Positions 10,501-18,238 of a stretch of DNA of 64,000 nucleotides are shown here, one piece after another (positions within the stretch are counted from its first letter, which is position 1; each line of letters starts with the position of its first letter). The notes beneath the pieces are model-generated. The model did not search any database and was not told where the DNA came from. It was given only the letters and a program-made list of their open reading frames with translations. Source of the stretch: Pasteurella sp049941595 (GTDB taxonomy: Bacteria > Pseudomonadota > Gammaproteobacteria > Enterobacterales > Pasteurellaceae); contig JBNFNA010000004.1 of assembly GCA_049941595.1 (NCBI GenBank), positions 329,871-393,870 on the forward strand, written 5' to 3'. The translations under genes were made by a program, and so were the position numbers.

Positions 10501-13500
10501 GTAACTTAACTTCTTATACAGGAGGCTCCTCCAAAGATGGTTTATTGGACTTATCAAATAAGACACAAGCTCCAGATAGCGATGCTGCTACAGTAGGTGA
10601 TTTACGCAAAATGGGATGGGTGATTCGTTCACCAAATTCTACAGATAATGCGGGAGCTCCTTATACAGCTAAAGTACAAAATGCAAATGAAGTTGAATTT
10701 GTAGGAACTGGCTTAGCTAAAGTATCTGGTAAAACCGATGCAAATGCTAATAAACATACTATAACAGTGGATGTTCAATTAACAGATACTCAAGGCGATA
10801 ATAAAACTATCAAAGTTGAAGGTGGTGTTATTAAAGCTGTTACTGCCGATATTAGAGAAGATCAAAATAATCCAGGTAAAGTAAAGGCGGATGATAGTAA
10901 ACCCGATGCTTTAGCAACAGCATCCAATGTTGCTGATATGATTAATAAGTCTGGTTTTTTTGTTAAGGCTAATGGTGAAACTACTACAGAAAAGATCTCT
11001 AGTGGTGGAGTTGTAGATTTAGATGCAAGTGCGGATAAAAATCTTACAATTGCTAGAAATGCGGGTAAATTTACATTTAGTGTTAGTAAAACACCAACGT
11101 TTGAAAATATTTCTTTAAAACCGAATGATACAGCTAAAGCTGTAAAATTAACATCAGATAACGATGGTAGAACGTTAACTCTAGGCGGTGGAGAGAATTC
11201 TTCTGCACCAGTGAAATTAACTAATATTGCAGATGGAGATATTAATGAAAACTCCAAAGATGCAGTATCTGGTAAGCAATTGAAAGATTTTGCTGATACT
11301 TTAGGCGTTACGCCAAATGGTACCAGTTTCACAAAACCAACATTTAATGCAATTAAAAATAAAGATGGTAATAATGGAGTTGCACCAAATACCTTTAAAG
11401 ATGCCACAGATCAGATTACAACAACTTTAAATAAAGGATTGATGTTTGCGGGTGATAGTGGGAATGGAACTCAGTATTTAGGATCCAGATTTGATGTAAA
11501 ATCAACCACAACAACTATTACTGAGCAAAATAATAATTTTATTGGAAAAAATTTAAGGACTAAATATACCAATACTAATGGAGATGGTCTTTTATCCATT
11601 GGTTTATCTGAAACGCCAGATTTTAAAAAGATAACCTTAACTAATGATGCTAATAATCAAAATCCACAACCATACCTTACTTTAGAAAAAGATAATTTGG
11701 GTACTGGCGGTAAAATCACTGGATTAACTAATAGAAACGCTTTAGACAATAAAAATGATTATGGTATCGGAGAGAATCTAGGCCGTGCAGCAACAGAAGG
11801 TGCTGTAAAAGAATTATCTGATCGCGTAAAACAAGCTGATGATAAATCACCATTTATTTATTCTGATGATAAAGGGCAAGTATTAACTAAGGCAAATGAT
11901 GGAAAGTTTTATCCACCAAATTTAGTTAATGCAGATGGCTCTCCAAAACCAGAAGCTACTGGGCAGAATGTTCCTATTGAGAAAGTTGTTGTTAAAACGA
12001 AGAATGATGTTCCGCTACCAATTACTAATGTAAGAAGTGGATTAGGGCTTGATGGTAAATCTCGAGATAATGATGCGGATGGTTCTCCAACAGATCCTAA
12101 GGCGATTAGTGAAGAAAAAGCAAAAAATATTATAGCTGGTAAAGATGGACAATCAGGTTTATTAACTATAAAAGGTGCAGATTTAAATAAAGTTTCTACT
12201 ATCGGAGACTTGCAAGCTTTAGCTCAAGCTGGATTAGATTTTTCTGGTAATGTAGGACAACAAGTTCACCGTCCATTAGGTACAAAATTAGAGATTTTAG
12301 GTAAAGAAGGTATTAATAGTAGTGCTGGATATAGTGGTGATAATCTTGTTACAGAGACTGCAAACAATAAGCTTTATATCAAGTTCAAAGAAAAACCTGA
12401 ATTTAAAGGTATAACAGTTAAAGATGGTGCTGATAAACAGCAAATTGAATTAAGCCCAGACAAAGGGTTGGTTCTTAAGAAAGATGATAATGATGATAGC
12501 CCAGTAAAAATTACAGCAACTGGCATTGATGCTGGTGATAGTAAGATTACTAATATCAGTGATGGAGATATTTCAGATGGTTCTAAAGAAGCTGTTACAG
12601 GTAATCAACTTAGTGATTTAGCTAAAAAACTAGGTGTTGATACAAATGGAACCAGTTTTACAGCTCCTGATTTTACACCGATTAAAAATAAAACAGGAGC
12701 TGATAACACAAAACCAATCACATTTAAAAATGTTTTAGAGCAACTCACAACGGCCTTAAACAATGGGTTAACTTTTGGTGGTGATTTAGGTACTGCTACT
12801 AAACAGTATTTGGGTTCTACATTTGATGTGAAGGCAACTACTGAAGATATTACTGATAATGGTAAAACTTTTGCTGGAAAAAATTTAAAAACTAAATATG
12901 TGAACTCTAATGGAGATGGCACTTTATCTATTGGTTTATCTGAAATGCCCGACTTTAAAAAGATTACATTAACTGATGGTGGAAATAATGCTACTCCATA
13001 CCTTACATTAGAAAAAGATCTTACTGGAGACTCAGGTAAAATTACTGGTTTGACTTACAGAGATCCAACAACCAATGTTGCAGATTATGGGAAAGGAGAT
13101 AATGAAGGACGTGCGGCCACTGAAGGTGCGGTTAAAGAATTATCAGATCGTGTAAGCCAAGGTGATAAAAATTCTCCGTTTATTTATGAAAAAGTAGATG
13201 GCACTAAAATTACAAAAGCGACAGATGGCAAGTTCTATCCGGCAGACAAAGTTAATTCGGATGGAACTAAAAAGGATGATGCTGTTGAAGTTCCTGTAAA
13301 TGAAGTTGTCGTGAAGGTAAACGATAATACACCAATGCCAATTACAAATGTCCGAAGTGGACTAGGGCTTGATGGTAAGTCTGATACAGATCCTGCTGTT
13401 GGCTCACAGTATGAGCCCAAAGCGATTAGTTCAGATAAAGCAAAAACTGCAATTGCAGGTACAGATGGAAAATCTGGCTTATTAAGTAAAGAAGGTAAAG

Positions 13501-16500
13501 ATTTAAACAAAGTATCTACTATAGGTGACTTACAAGCATTAGCACAGGCTGGTTTAGACTTTGCTGGAAATAAGGGTGGAACTGTACATCGTCCATTAGG
13601 AACTAAATTGGAAATTTTAGGGAATTCTACTGTTAGTGAAGCTGATATTGCTACAAAATTTAGTAGTGATAACTTAGTTACACAAACTGTAGATGATAAA
13701 TTATTTATCAAATTTAAAGATATTCCTAAATTGAAAGGATTAGAGCTAAATTCAGGCAATCCTAATGCTAAGACCATCACTATTAGTCCAGATGATACTG
13801 GCTCTAAGTTGACATTAGCAGGTGAAAGTAATAATGGTATTACATTAGATGGTTTAAAGAATGGTGAAATTTCGGGAAGCTCAAAAAATGCTGTAACAGG
13901 AAATCAACTTAAAGATTTAGCTGATAAGTTAGGTGTAGAAGTGAATGATGAAAAAACTGGATTTAAAGCGCCTGAGTTTACAGCAATTAAAGATGCAAGT
14001 GGTCAAAATGCTCCGGATGCCAATAAACCTAATAGCTTAAAAGATGCAGTAAATAAAACTATTGAAGCCGTAAACAGAGGATTAACTTTTACTGGTGATA
14101 CTGGAACTGGAACACAAAATCTCGGTTCAACTTTTAATGTTAAATCCACTGAAACAGTTATTACAAAGGATAATAAGAATTTTGTAGGTAAAAATATCAC
14201 TACAAAATATGTAAAAGATGATGCTACTGGTAATGGAACTTTATCTATTGGTATCTCTGAAAGACCAGACTTTAAAGAAATCACCCTGAGCAAGGATGGT
14301 GACTCAAAACCATTCTTAACAATTGGTGAAGATACTGAAAATACAGATAAACCAACCACAGGTAAAATTACAGGTTTAACAGCACGTAATTTAGACTCAG
14401 ACAAATATGGTATTGGAGATAATGTAGGTCGTGCAGCGACTGAAGGTGCTGTGAAAGACTTGTATGACAAAGTGAAGTCTAATGAAGGAAGTTCTCCATT
14501 CGAATATAGAGATTCTGATAATAACAAGCTCGTTAAAGTTGGTGATAAGTATTATTCAGAAAAAGATCTAGAAGGTAAACATATTGTTGATGGCAAAATC
14601 TTTGACAAACCAGTAGTTAAAGATGGAGATAAATACTATGAGGTAGGGCCTGATGGTAAGAGAAAATTAGGTCCTGACGGTCAGCCATTGGCAACAGATA
14701 CTACTACAGCAAATATCAACGCAAAAGAGCCTGCAACAGCAAGTAACAAAAAACTCACAGATATTTCAAATGTGGCAAGCGGTTTAGGGTTACCTGGAAC
14801 ATATACAAAAGATCCAGCAGATAATGGTTCTAAGGAAAATCCAAAACCAATCACAGCAGAAGATGCGAGAAAAGTTATCGCTGGTGATACTAAAGATGGA
14901 AATTCTGGTTTATATACCAAAGAAGGCAAAGACTTGAACAAAGTTGCAACAATTGGTGATTTACAAGCCATTGCAAAAGCAGGATTAACATTTAAAGGTA
15001 ATAATACTGATACTGAAGTACATCGCCCTCTTGGTACAGAATTAAACATTAAAGGTGAAGCTGCGGATGCTACTGGAACTTCAGGTAAAAATGTTTATGT
15101 TGAAGCAAATGCAAATGATAATTCGCTAACAGTGAAAATCAAAGAAACGCCAGAGTTTAAAGGCTTAGAGTTGAAAGATCAGAATGCTAATGCGATTAAG
15201 TTTACGGCTTTGGATGTTGATAAAAAAGATAAATCTGGTCAGAAAGAACCTGTATTAACATTAAGTTCAGGAACTGGACCAAATAATACGGTTAAATTAT
15301 CTGGTATTTCAGATGGTGATATTTCTCCAAATAGTAAAGATGCAATTAATGGTAGCCAAGTATTTGCATTGACTGCTGGAAAACCAGCACCTAAAGTTCA
15401 AGATAAATACATTACAATCGTGAATCCAGATGGTACAACGACTAACATTGATGCTAAAAATGTAATTGTTGATGAAAGTGGCAATCCTCTACTGAAAACA
15501 TATAATGTTCAGGGTCAAGGCGAACATATTCAAAATTCAGTTATTACTGCAATTAATAATATGAATAATGAGGGGATTAAATTCTTCCATACTAACGATG
15601 GGCGAGATGAAAGTAAGAGACCACAAACGCAAAGCTTAAATCAAGAAGATTCAAGTGCAGGTGGCTCTTATGCGACAGCTGTTGGCTATCGAGCTAATGC
15701 GGCAGGTACAAATGGTATTGCATTTGGTTCAGATGCAGTTGCTGGCAAAATCACTGGTGAAAAAGAAGCTAAAATCACTGAAGTTGTTAATGGTAAAACC
15801 ACTACAGTTACACGTAAAGTGAGAATCGTAGAGGGTGTTAATAATGCTATTGCTATTGGAGCTGGCGCACTTGCTTCGAATGATAATGCTGTTGCTATGG
15901 GAGCTAATAATCAAGTCTATAGCAAAAACTCAACCGCAATTGGTAATAACAATAAGATTGATACAGCTAGTGAAAAAACCTTTGTGTTGGGTAACAATGT
16001 TACAGTAACTACTGCGCGTTCAGTGTTCTTAGGTGATGCTGTTGGTTATGTGGCTGCGGATAACAAAGCGGGAACAACCAAAGGCAATACAGAATATTCT
16101 GAACAAAAAATCGGTGAGACTACTTATAAATACGCAGGTGGTAAAGCGAATGAAGTAGTTGGCGTTGTAAGTGTGGGTAATGTGAAACAAGATGGAACGA
16201 TGGAAACTCGTCGTATTCAAAATGTTGCACCGGGTTTAATCAGCGATAAAAGTACTGATGCGATTAATGGAAGCCAATTGTATGCTGTAATGGATTCTGG
16301 TTGGAATTTGAAAGCTGAAGAAGTTGAAGGAACTTCAGGCAAAGTGACAAAAGGTAAGACTGATACTACGAAAGTGAGTATTGGTAAAACTGTCAAAGTT
16401 CGTGCAGGTAACAACGTTGAGATTGCTCACAATAAAGATGAGTCAATTGATATCTCAACTTCAATGGCACCAACCTTTAATTCATTAAATGTGAATCCAG

Positions 16501-16844
16501 GTGGTACTGTGAATATGGGTGGAAACCGTGTTCAGAATGTGGGTAATGCAGTTGAAGCTGGCGATGCGGTCAATTATGGTCAATTCAAAGCAGAGGTGGG
16601 CAAACTTGACTCACGCTTACAAGCGGGTATCGCAGGGGCAGTTGCATCGGGCACCTTAGTTCAGGCATTCAACCCGAATGAGAGTTTAGTTGCTGTTGGT
16701 GCGGGTACTTATCGTGGTAAATCTGCACTTGCTTTAGGTTATTCGCGCGTGTCAGATAACGGTAAGATCATCATTAAAGTGACGGGTAGTACAAATACCT
16801 ATGGTGATGTTACTGGTGGCGCAAGTGTGGGCTATAAGTTCTAA
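7530..16844 (+). CDS. Giant Hsf/Hia-like trimeric autotransporter adhesin
   Basis: This 3104-residue type Vc surface adhesin is expected to trimerise in the outer membrane. The start at 7530 (preceded by GGGGA) begins the extended signal peptide MNNIFKTIWN...TQSWVAVSELARG; an upstream frame start at 7473 lacks this match. Signal cleavage is likely after SNVLA. The passenger begins with YadA-like head repeats (SIAIGS, AIAIG, SVAIGQ) and neck motifs of the type STDAVNGSQLY. Three long tandem modules occupy residues 1235-2594. A second head block (NAIAIGAGALAS, STAIGNNNKI) and a further neck precede the YadA anchor at about residues 3020-3104, which ends SVGYKF. It resembles H. influenzae Hia/Hsf more than YadA. 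No exact uptake signal lies within its 9.3 kb. Host-cell or matrix binding is inferred from the family. Confidence 0.93.
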   Translation: MNNIFKTIWNKSTQSWVAVSELARGYVKSSSDKQVSRSGKAGLSKFSLSIIALSVGIAVTSNVLAAISIDQRFNRTDGGSVNNNGGSKHNIAIGHHTRIGDQSSGAKSVNQSIAIGSGNSANDGAWAKGDQSIAIGSNTIAEGDSSIAIGGDDLYKASTVQTDYIDNSGNAQKGSIEKAYTTLTGNSLAATSYQNTISKTLAIAVGVKTKASDLSLALGTFANASATNTVAIGSGAAATLANSIAIGGGAKTDNNNPGTKQSNVTFGKTTFQWAGGESVLAGDIVSFGSKGYERQLKNIAPGAVSENSTDAVNGSQLYSIAKILTEYSERNIYVHVNTGNSSQGTGDPNTNSGQIDEKGGATGTAAATLGLNAKAAGNNSIALGSNSSASQENSVAIGQGSTTSAVSTDNSNLMITFKNENYTKQTVNLTNGLAKTENGSVSFGSAGKERQLHNVAAGRITATSTDAINGSQLYHIAKNLGFNVYQGDSPKARINNDNIVKFSDGDYTTATVTPENGNAKVTFNVKTSTIDANAITVTGNDTGGLAKASEVVNAIKAAGFNVATNGTSTGSDSKIVHNDTLHINQGNGINIAKNNTTFTISLDQTTQDTLAKVGTGRVNAGDDKTVTGATVKTALDNEVTKINQTINDLNLHFEGDVNSNKGKVNLKTGVMKIKGEAGGPISTETSPESDTLTLKINDSSINTKHLADNSIATNKIQDNAVTAGKIQNNAVTEDKIADGNVTFKKLGQDAIDAINAKEEAVEATQAANNLGLTVTPQARDAQKQGKLFSIDLNSATLISKLSDGANITSPTSTSPKLVTDVQVNDYISKSPIGLTADKSNAPTSNNKVGLGGNLSIKGTQGGLITTSVTGSDFTLDLTDDTKNKIAKIGRGAVAKGDTNTVTGEAVYNAIAESSFLLNINNEDNNTGERIKQNSVVKISEGKNISVERNQSTITIKTIDTPTFDSVTINNGPVLDSSGLKMNSKPITGVSSNLTSYTGGSSKDGLLDLSNKTQAPDSDAATVGDLRKMGWVIRSPNSTDNAGAPYTAKVQNANEVEFVGTGLAKVSGKTDANANKHTITVDVQLTDTQGDNKTIKVEGGVIKAVTADIREDQNNPGKVKADDSKPDALATASNVADMINKSGFFVKANGETTTEKISSGGVVDLDASADKNLTIARNAGKFTFSVSKTPTFENISLKPNDTAKAVKLTSDNDGRTLTLGGGENSSAPVKLTNIADGDINENSKDAVSGKQLKDFADTLGVTPNGTSFTKPTFNAIKNKDGNNGVAPNTFKDATDQITTTLNKGLMFAGDSGNGTQYLGSRFDVKSTTTTITEQNNNFIGKNLRTKYTNTNGDGLLSIGLSETPDFKKITLTNDANNQNPQPYLTLEKDNLGTGGKITGLTNRNALDNKNDYGIGENLGRAATEGAVKELSDRVKQADDKSPFIYSDDKGQVLTKANDGKFYPPNLVNADGSPKPEATGQNVPIEKVVVKTKNDVPLPITNVRSGLGLDGKSRDNDADGSPTDPKAISEEKAKNIIAGKDGQSGLLTIKGADLNKVSTIGDLQALAQAGLDFSGNVGQQVHRPLGTKLEILGKEGINSSAGYSGDNLVTETANNKLYIKFKEKPEFKGITVKDGADKQQIELSPDKGLVLKKDDNDDSPVKITATGIDAGDSKITNISDGDISDGSKEAVTGNQLSDLAKKLGVDTNGTSFTAPDFTPIKNKTGADNTKPITFKNVLEQLTTALNNGLTFGGDLGTATKQYLGSTFDVKATTEDITDNGKTFAGKNLKTKYVNSNGDGTLSIGLSEMPDFKKITLTDGGNNATPYLTLEKDLTGDSGKITGLTYRDPTTNVADYGKGDNEGRAATEGAVKELSDRVSQGDKNSPFIYEKVDGTKITKATDGKFYPADKVNSDGTKKDDAVEVPVNEVVVKVNDNTPMPITNVRSGLGLDGKSDTDPAVGSQYEPKAISSDKAKTAIAGTDGKSGLLSKEGKDLNKVSTIGDLQALAQAGLDFAGNKGGTVHRPLGTKLEILGNSTVSEADIATKFSSDNLVTQTVDDKLFIKFKDIPKLKGLELNSGNPNAKTITISPDDTGSKLTLAGESNNGITLDGLKNGEISGSSKNAVTGNQLKDLADKLGVEVNDEKTGFKAPEFTAIKDASGQNAPDANKPNSLKDAVNKTIEAVNRGLTFTGDTGTGTQNLGSTFNVKSTETVITKDNKNFVGKNITTKYVKDDATGNGTLSIGISERPDFKEITLSKDGDSKPFLTIGEDTENTDKPTTGKITGLTARNLDSDKYGIGDNVGRAATEGAVKDLYDKVKSNEGSSPFEYRDSDNNKLVKVGDKYYSEKDLEGKHIVDGKIFDKPVVKDGDKYYEVGPDGKRKLGPDGQPLATDTTTANINAKEPATASNKKLTDISNVASGLGLPGTYTKDPADNGSKENPKPITAEDARKVIAGDTKDGNSGLYTKEGKDLNKVATIGDLQAIAKAGLTFKGNNTDTEVHRPLGTELNIKGEAADATGTSGKNVYVEANANDNSLTVKIKETPEFKGLELKDQNANAIKFTALDVDKKDKSGQKEPVLTLSSGTGPNNTVKLSGISDGDISPNSKDAINGSQVFALTAGKPAPKVQDKYITIVNPDGTTTNIDAKNVIVDESGNPLLKTYNVQGQGEHIQNSVITAINNMNNEGIKFFHTNDGRDESKRPQTQSLNQEDSSAGGSYATAVGYRANAAGTNGIAFGSDAVAGKITGEKEAKITEVVNGKTTTVTRKVRIVEGVNNAIAIGAGALASNDNAVAMGANNQVYSKNSTAIGNNNKIDTASEKTFVLGNNVTVTTARSVFLGDAVGYVAADNKAGTTKGNTEYSEQKIGETTYKYAGGKANEVVGVVSVGNVKQDGTMETRRIQNVAPGLISDKSTDAINGSQLYAVMDSGWNLKAEEVEGTSGKVTKGKTDTTKVSIGKTVKVRAGNNVEIAHNKDESIDISTSMAPTFNSLNVNPGGTVNMGGNRVQNVGNAVEAGDAVNYGQFKAEVGKLDSRLQAGIAGAVASGTLVQAFNPNESLVAVGAGTYRGKSALALGYSRVSDNGKIIIKVTGSTNTYGDVTGGASVGYKF
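11232..12560 (+). repeat. Autotransporter passenger module 1 (443 residues)
   Basis: The module begins at DGDINENSKDAVSGKQL and repeats in modules 2 and 3. Shared landmarks in order are the DGDIS..S..AV.G.QL neck, a GLTF.GD..T..YLGS segment, DFKKITLT, GRAATEGAVKELSDRV, PITNVRSGLGLDGKS, LNKVSTIGDLQALAQAGLDF and VHRPLGTKLEILG. The unit spans residues 1235-1677. Divergence between copies is substantial at DNA level, so the duplication is not recent. Confidence 0.85.
12561..13859 (+). repeat. Autotransporter passenger module 2 (433 residues)
   Basis: This is the second copy of the module, residues 1678-2110, with the same landmark order as module 1: DGDISDGSKEAVTGNQL, YLGSTFDVK, GRAATEGAVKELSDRV, ITNVRSGLGLDGKS, LNKVSTIGDLQALAQAGLDF and VHRPLGTKLEILG. 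It is closer to module 1 than module 3 is. Confidence 0.85.
13860..15311 (+). repeat. Autotransporter passenger module 3 (484 residues, with insertion)
   Basis: This is the third copy, residues 2111-2594. It retains GEISGSSKNAVTGNQL, NLGSTFNVKS, GRAATEGAVKDL, LNKVATIGDLQAIAKAGLTF and VHRPLGTELNIKG, but carries an extra segment rich in KDGDKYY and GPDGK that lengthens it by about 40-50 residues. The next DGDIS..S.DAINGSQ neck at 15312 leads into the C-terminal head rather than a fourth module. Confidence 0.82.
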
Positions 16845-16870
16845 TTACTGAGCGATGAGATAATAATTAA

Positions 16871-16910
16871 AAGTAGGAATGAGGTTACTTATTCCTACTT
16901 TTTTATTTTG
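16871..16910 (+). terminator. Intrinsic terminator of the giant adhesin gene
   Basis: A perfect 10-bp stem (AAGTAGGAAT at 16871-16880 with ATTCCTACTT at 16891-16900) is followed by a T-rich run starting at 16898. It begins 26 bases after the stop codon. Confidence 0.88.
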
Positions 16911-16972
16911 TGTAACAGTTTGCTGATTCCCTTTGAGAGAAAAAATCAAAAATTTTGACCGCACTTTAGACA

Positions 16973-17001
16973 TAAAAAATCCACTTTATTGAAGTGGATT
17001 T
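16973..17001 (-). terminator. Intrinsic terminator of the periplasmic binding protein gene
   Basis: The stem AAATCCACTT (16977-16986) pairs with AAGTGGATTT (16992-17001). On the minus strand it is followed by a U-rich run and lies 12 bases beyond the stop of the gene ending at 17014. Confidence 0.85.
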
Positions 17002-17013
17002 TGGTTTGAAGGC

Positions 17014-18045
17014 TTATTTGGATAATTTGATTTTCTCAATCCAGTGAGAAAGGATTTTCTTCGCTTGCTCACTTGAACCAAATTTTTCGAAATCGAAGTC
17101 AATGAGGTTTAATTGATTTGGTTTAACCGCACCAGGCAAGACCTCTGCATACATATTCGTTGGGATTTGATAAGGTGCTTTGCGCATCCAATTAAGTTCT
17201 TGACCTTCTTTACTCAATGCCCAGTCCATAAATATTTTCGCATTTTCAAGGTTGCGTGCTCCTTTGATAATGCTAATACCGCCGAGTGTATAGCTATCAC
17301 CCTCACAGACGGAAATCGATTGTATTGGTGCACCTTTGGCTTTTTCCGCTTCGAAAGTGTGTAAAAAACCGATGCTGACACTGCTGTCGCCGCGCGCTAA
17401 ATTGCTAGTAACAATACCACTTTTTACATAATGTGAAATATTTTTATCTAATTGTTTTAAAAACGAAAAGGCTTTTTCCTCTCCCCACATTTGAATCAGC
17501 GTTGCTAGAAATGAATAACCTGTGCCTGAGCTTTGTGGATCAGGTAATTGCACCTCACCTTTAAAGCGAGGATCAAGTAAATCACTCCAACATTTTGGAT
17601 GTTCCAGCCCTAGTTGTTTCAACTTGTGGGTGTTAATTCCCAAGCCTAAAACTAACATATAACCAAAAGAGGTGTAATCACCGTATTTTTCGACTAAATG
17701 CTTAAACTGTGGCAACACTTCAGACTGTTTAGGGGAACGATACTTTTCTAATAACCCCAAATCACGTGCCTGTAAATGTGGTTCAATAGTACCACCGTAC
17801 CAGATGTCAGCTTGAGGCTTATCTTTTTCTGCTTTGATTTTACCTAAGGTAACACCAGTGCTACTACGTACGAATTTTGCGTTGATATTGTGCTGTGTCG
17901 AGAAACGCTGTACAACTTCTTCGCAAGCTTCATTTTGTAAGGTGCAGTAAATAGTGAGATTGCCTTCGGCATAAAGAGAGTGAGATAAGAAAAGTGTGGA
18001 GGTGATAGAAATTGCTTTGAATAAATGTGATTTCATTTTGTTCAT
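17014..18045 (-). CDS. Periplasmic substrate-binding protein, AfuA/FbpA-like family
   Basis: This 343-residue exported solute-binding protein of the ferric/sugar-phosphate binding family has a signal peptide ending LSHSLYA. The mature part starts GNLTIYCTLQNEACEEV. The segment ADIWYGGTIEPHLQARDLGLL and the later PDPQSSGTGYSFLATLIQMWGE are typical of FbpA/AfuA-type proteins. Family members bind ferric iron or hexose phosphates, so the ligand cannot be assigned. It is an orphan here, with no permease or ATPase gene beside it, so it must borrow a transporter. I see no Fur box upstream, which argues mildly against iron. An alternative start three codons in (18036) is possible. Confidence 0.82.
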   Translation of the reverse strand: MNKMKSHLFKAISITSTLFLSHSLYAEGNLTIYCTLQNEACEEVVQRFSTQHNINAKFVRSSTGVTLGKIKAEKDKPQADIWYGGTIEPHLQARDLGLLEKYRSPKQSEVLPQFKHLVEKYGDYTSFGYMLVLGLGINTHKLKQLGLEHPKCWSDLLDPRFKGEVQLPDPQSSGTGYSFLATLIQMWGEEKAFSFLKQLDKNISHYVKSGIVTSNLARGDSSVSIGFLHTFEAEKAKGAPIQSISVCEGDSYTLGGISIIKGARNLENAKIFMDWALSKEGQELNWMRKAPYQIPTNMYAEVLPGAVKPNQLNLIDFDFEKFGSSEQAKKILSHWIEKIKLSK

Positions 18046-18076
18046 TTACTATTCCATTAGTGATAAAAAAACAACT

Positions 18077-18094
18077 TACTTTCTTCAGAAAGTA
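18077..18094. promoter_or_regulatory. Palindrome upstream of the binding-protein gene
   Basis: TACTTTCT (18077-18084) and AGAAAGTA (18087-18094) form a perfect 8-bp inverted repeat with a 2-base centre, 32 bases upstream of the start at 18045. The very short centre suits a dimeric DNA-binding protein better than an RNA hairpin. The regulator is unknown. Confidence 0.4.
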
Positions 18095-18176
18095 GCACCA
18101 TCTTAGCAAAGATTTTTATTTATTTCTATTTAAAATCAATGGGATAGTGTGTTTTTTGAGCAGTCGGACGTGTGGT

Positions 18177-18211
18177 AATATTTATGCACTATTTGTAAGT
18201 GCATAAATATT
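18177..18211. terminator. 14-bp inverted repeat downstream of ppc
   Basis: AATATTTATGCACT (18177-18190) is perfectly repeated in inverse at 18198-18211 with a 7-base loop. It lies 28 bases beyond the ppc stop on the minus strand. There is no strong U-run after it, so it may be a weak terminator, an mRNA 3' stabiliser or an operator. Confidence 0.5.
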
Positions 18212-18238
18212 CCTATTAAAGAAGAGGGTTGAGAAGGG

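Noticed and set aside
10862..15049. Long minus-strand open frames (up to 181 codons) opposite the giant adhesin
   Set aside because: They are shadows of low-complexity adhesin codons; no ribosome sites, no recognisable protein, and they recur at equivalent places in the three modules.
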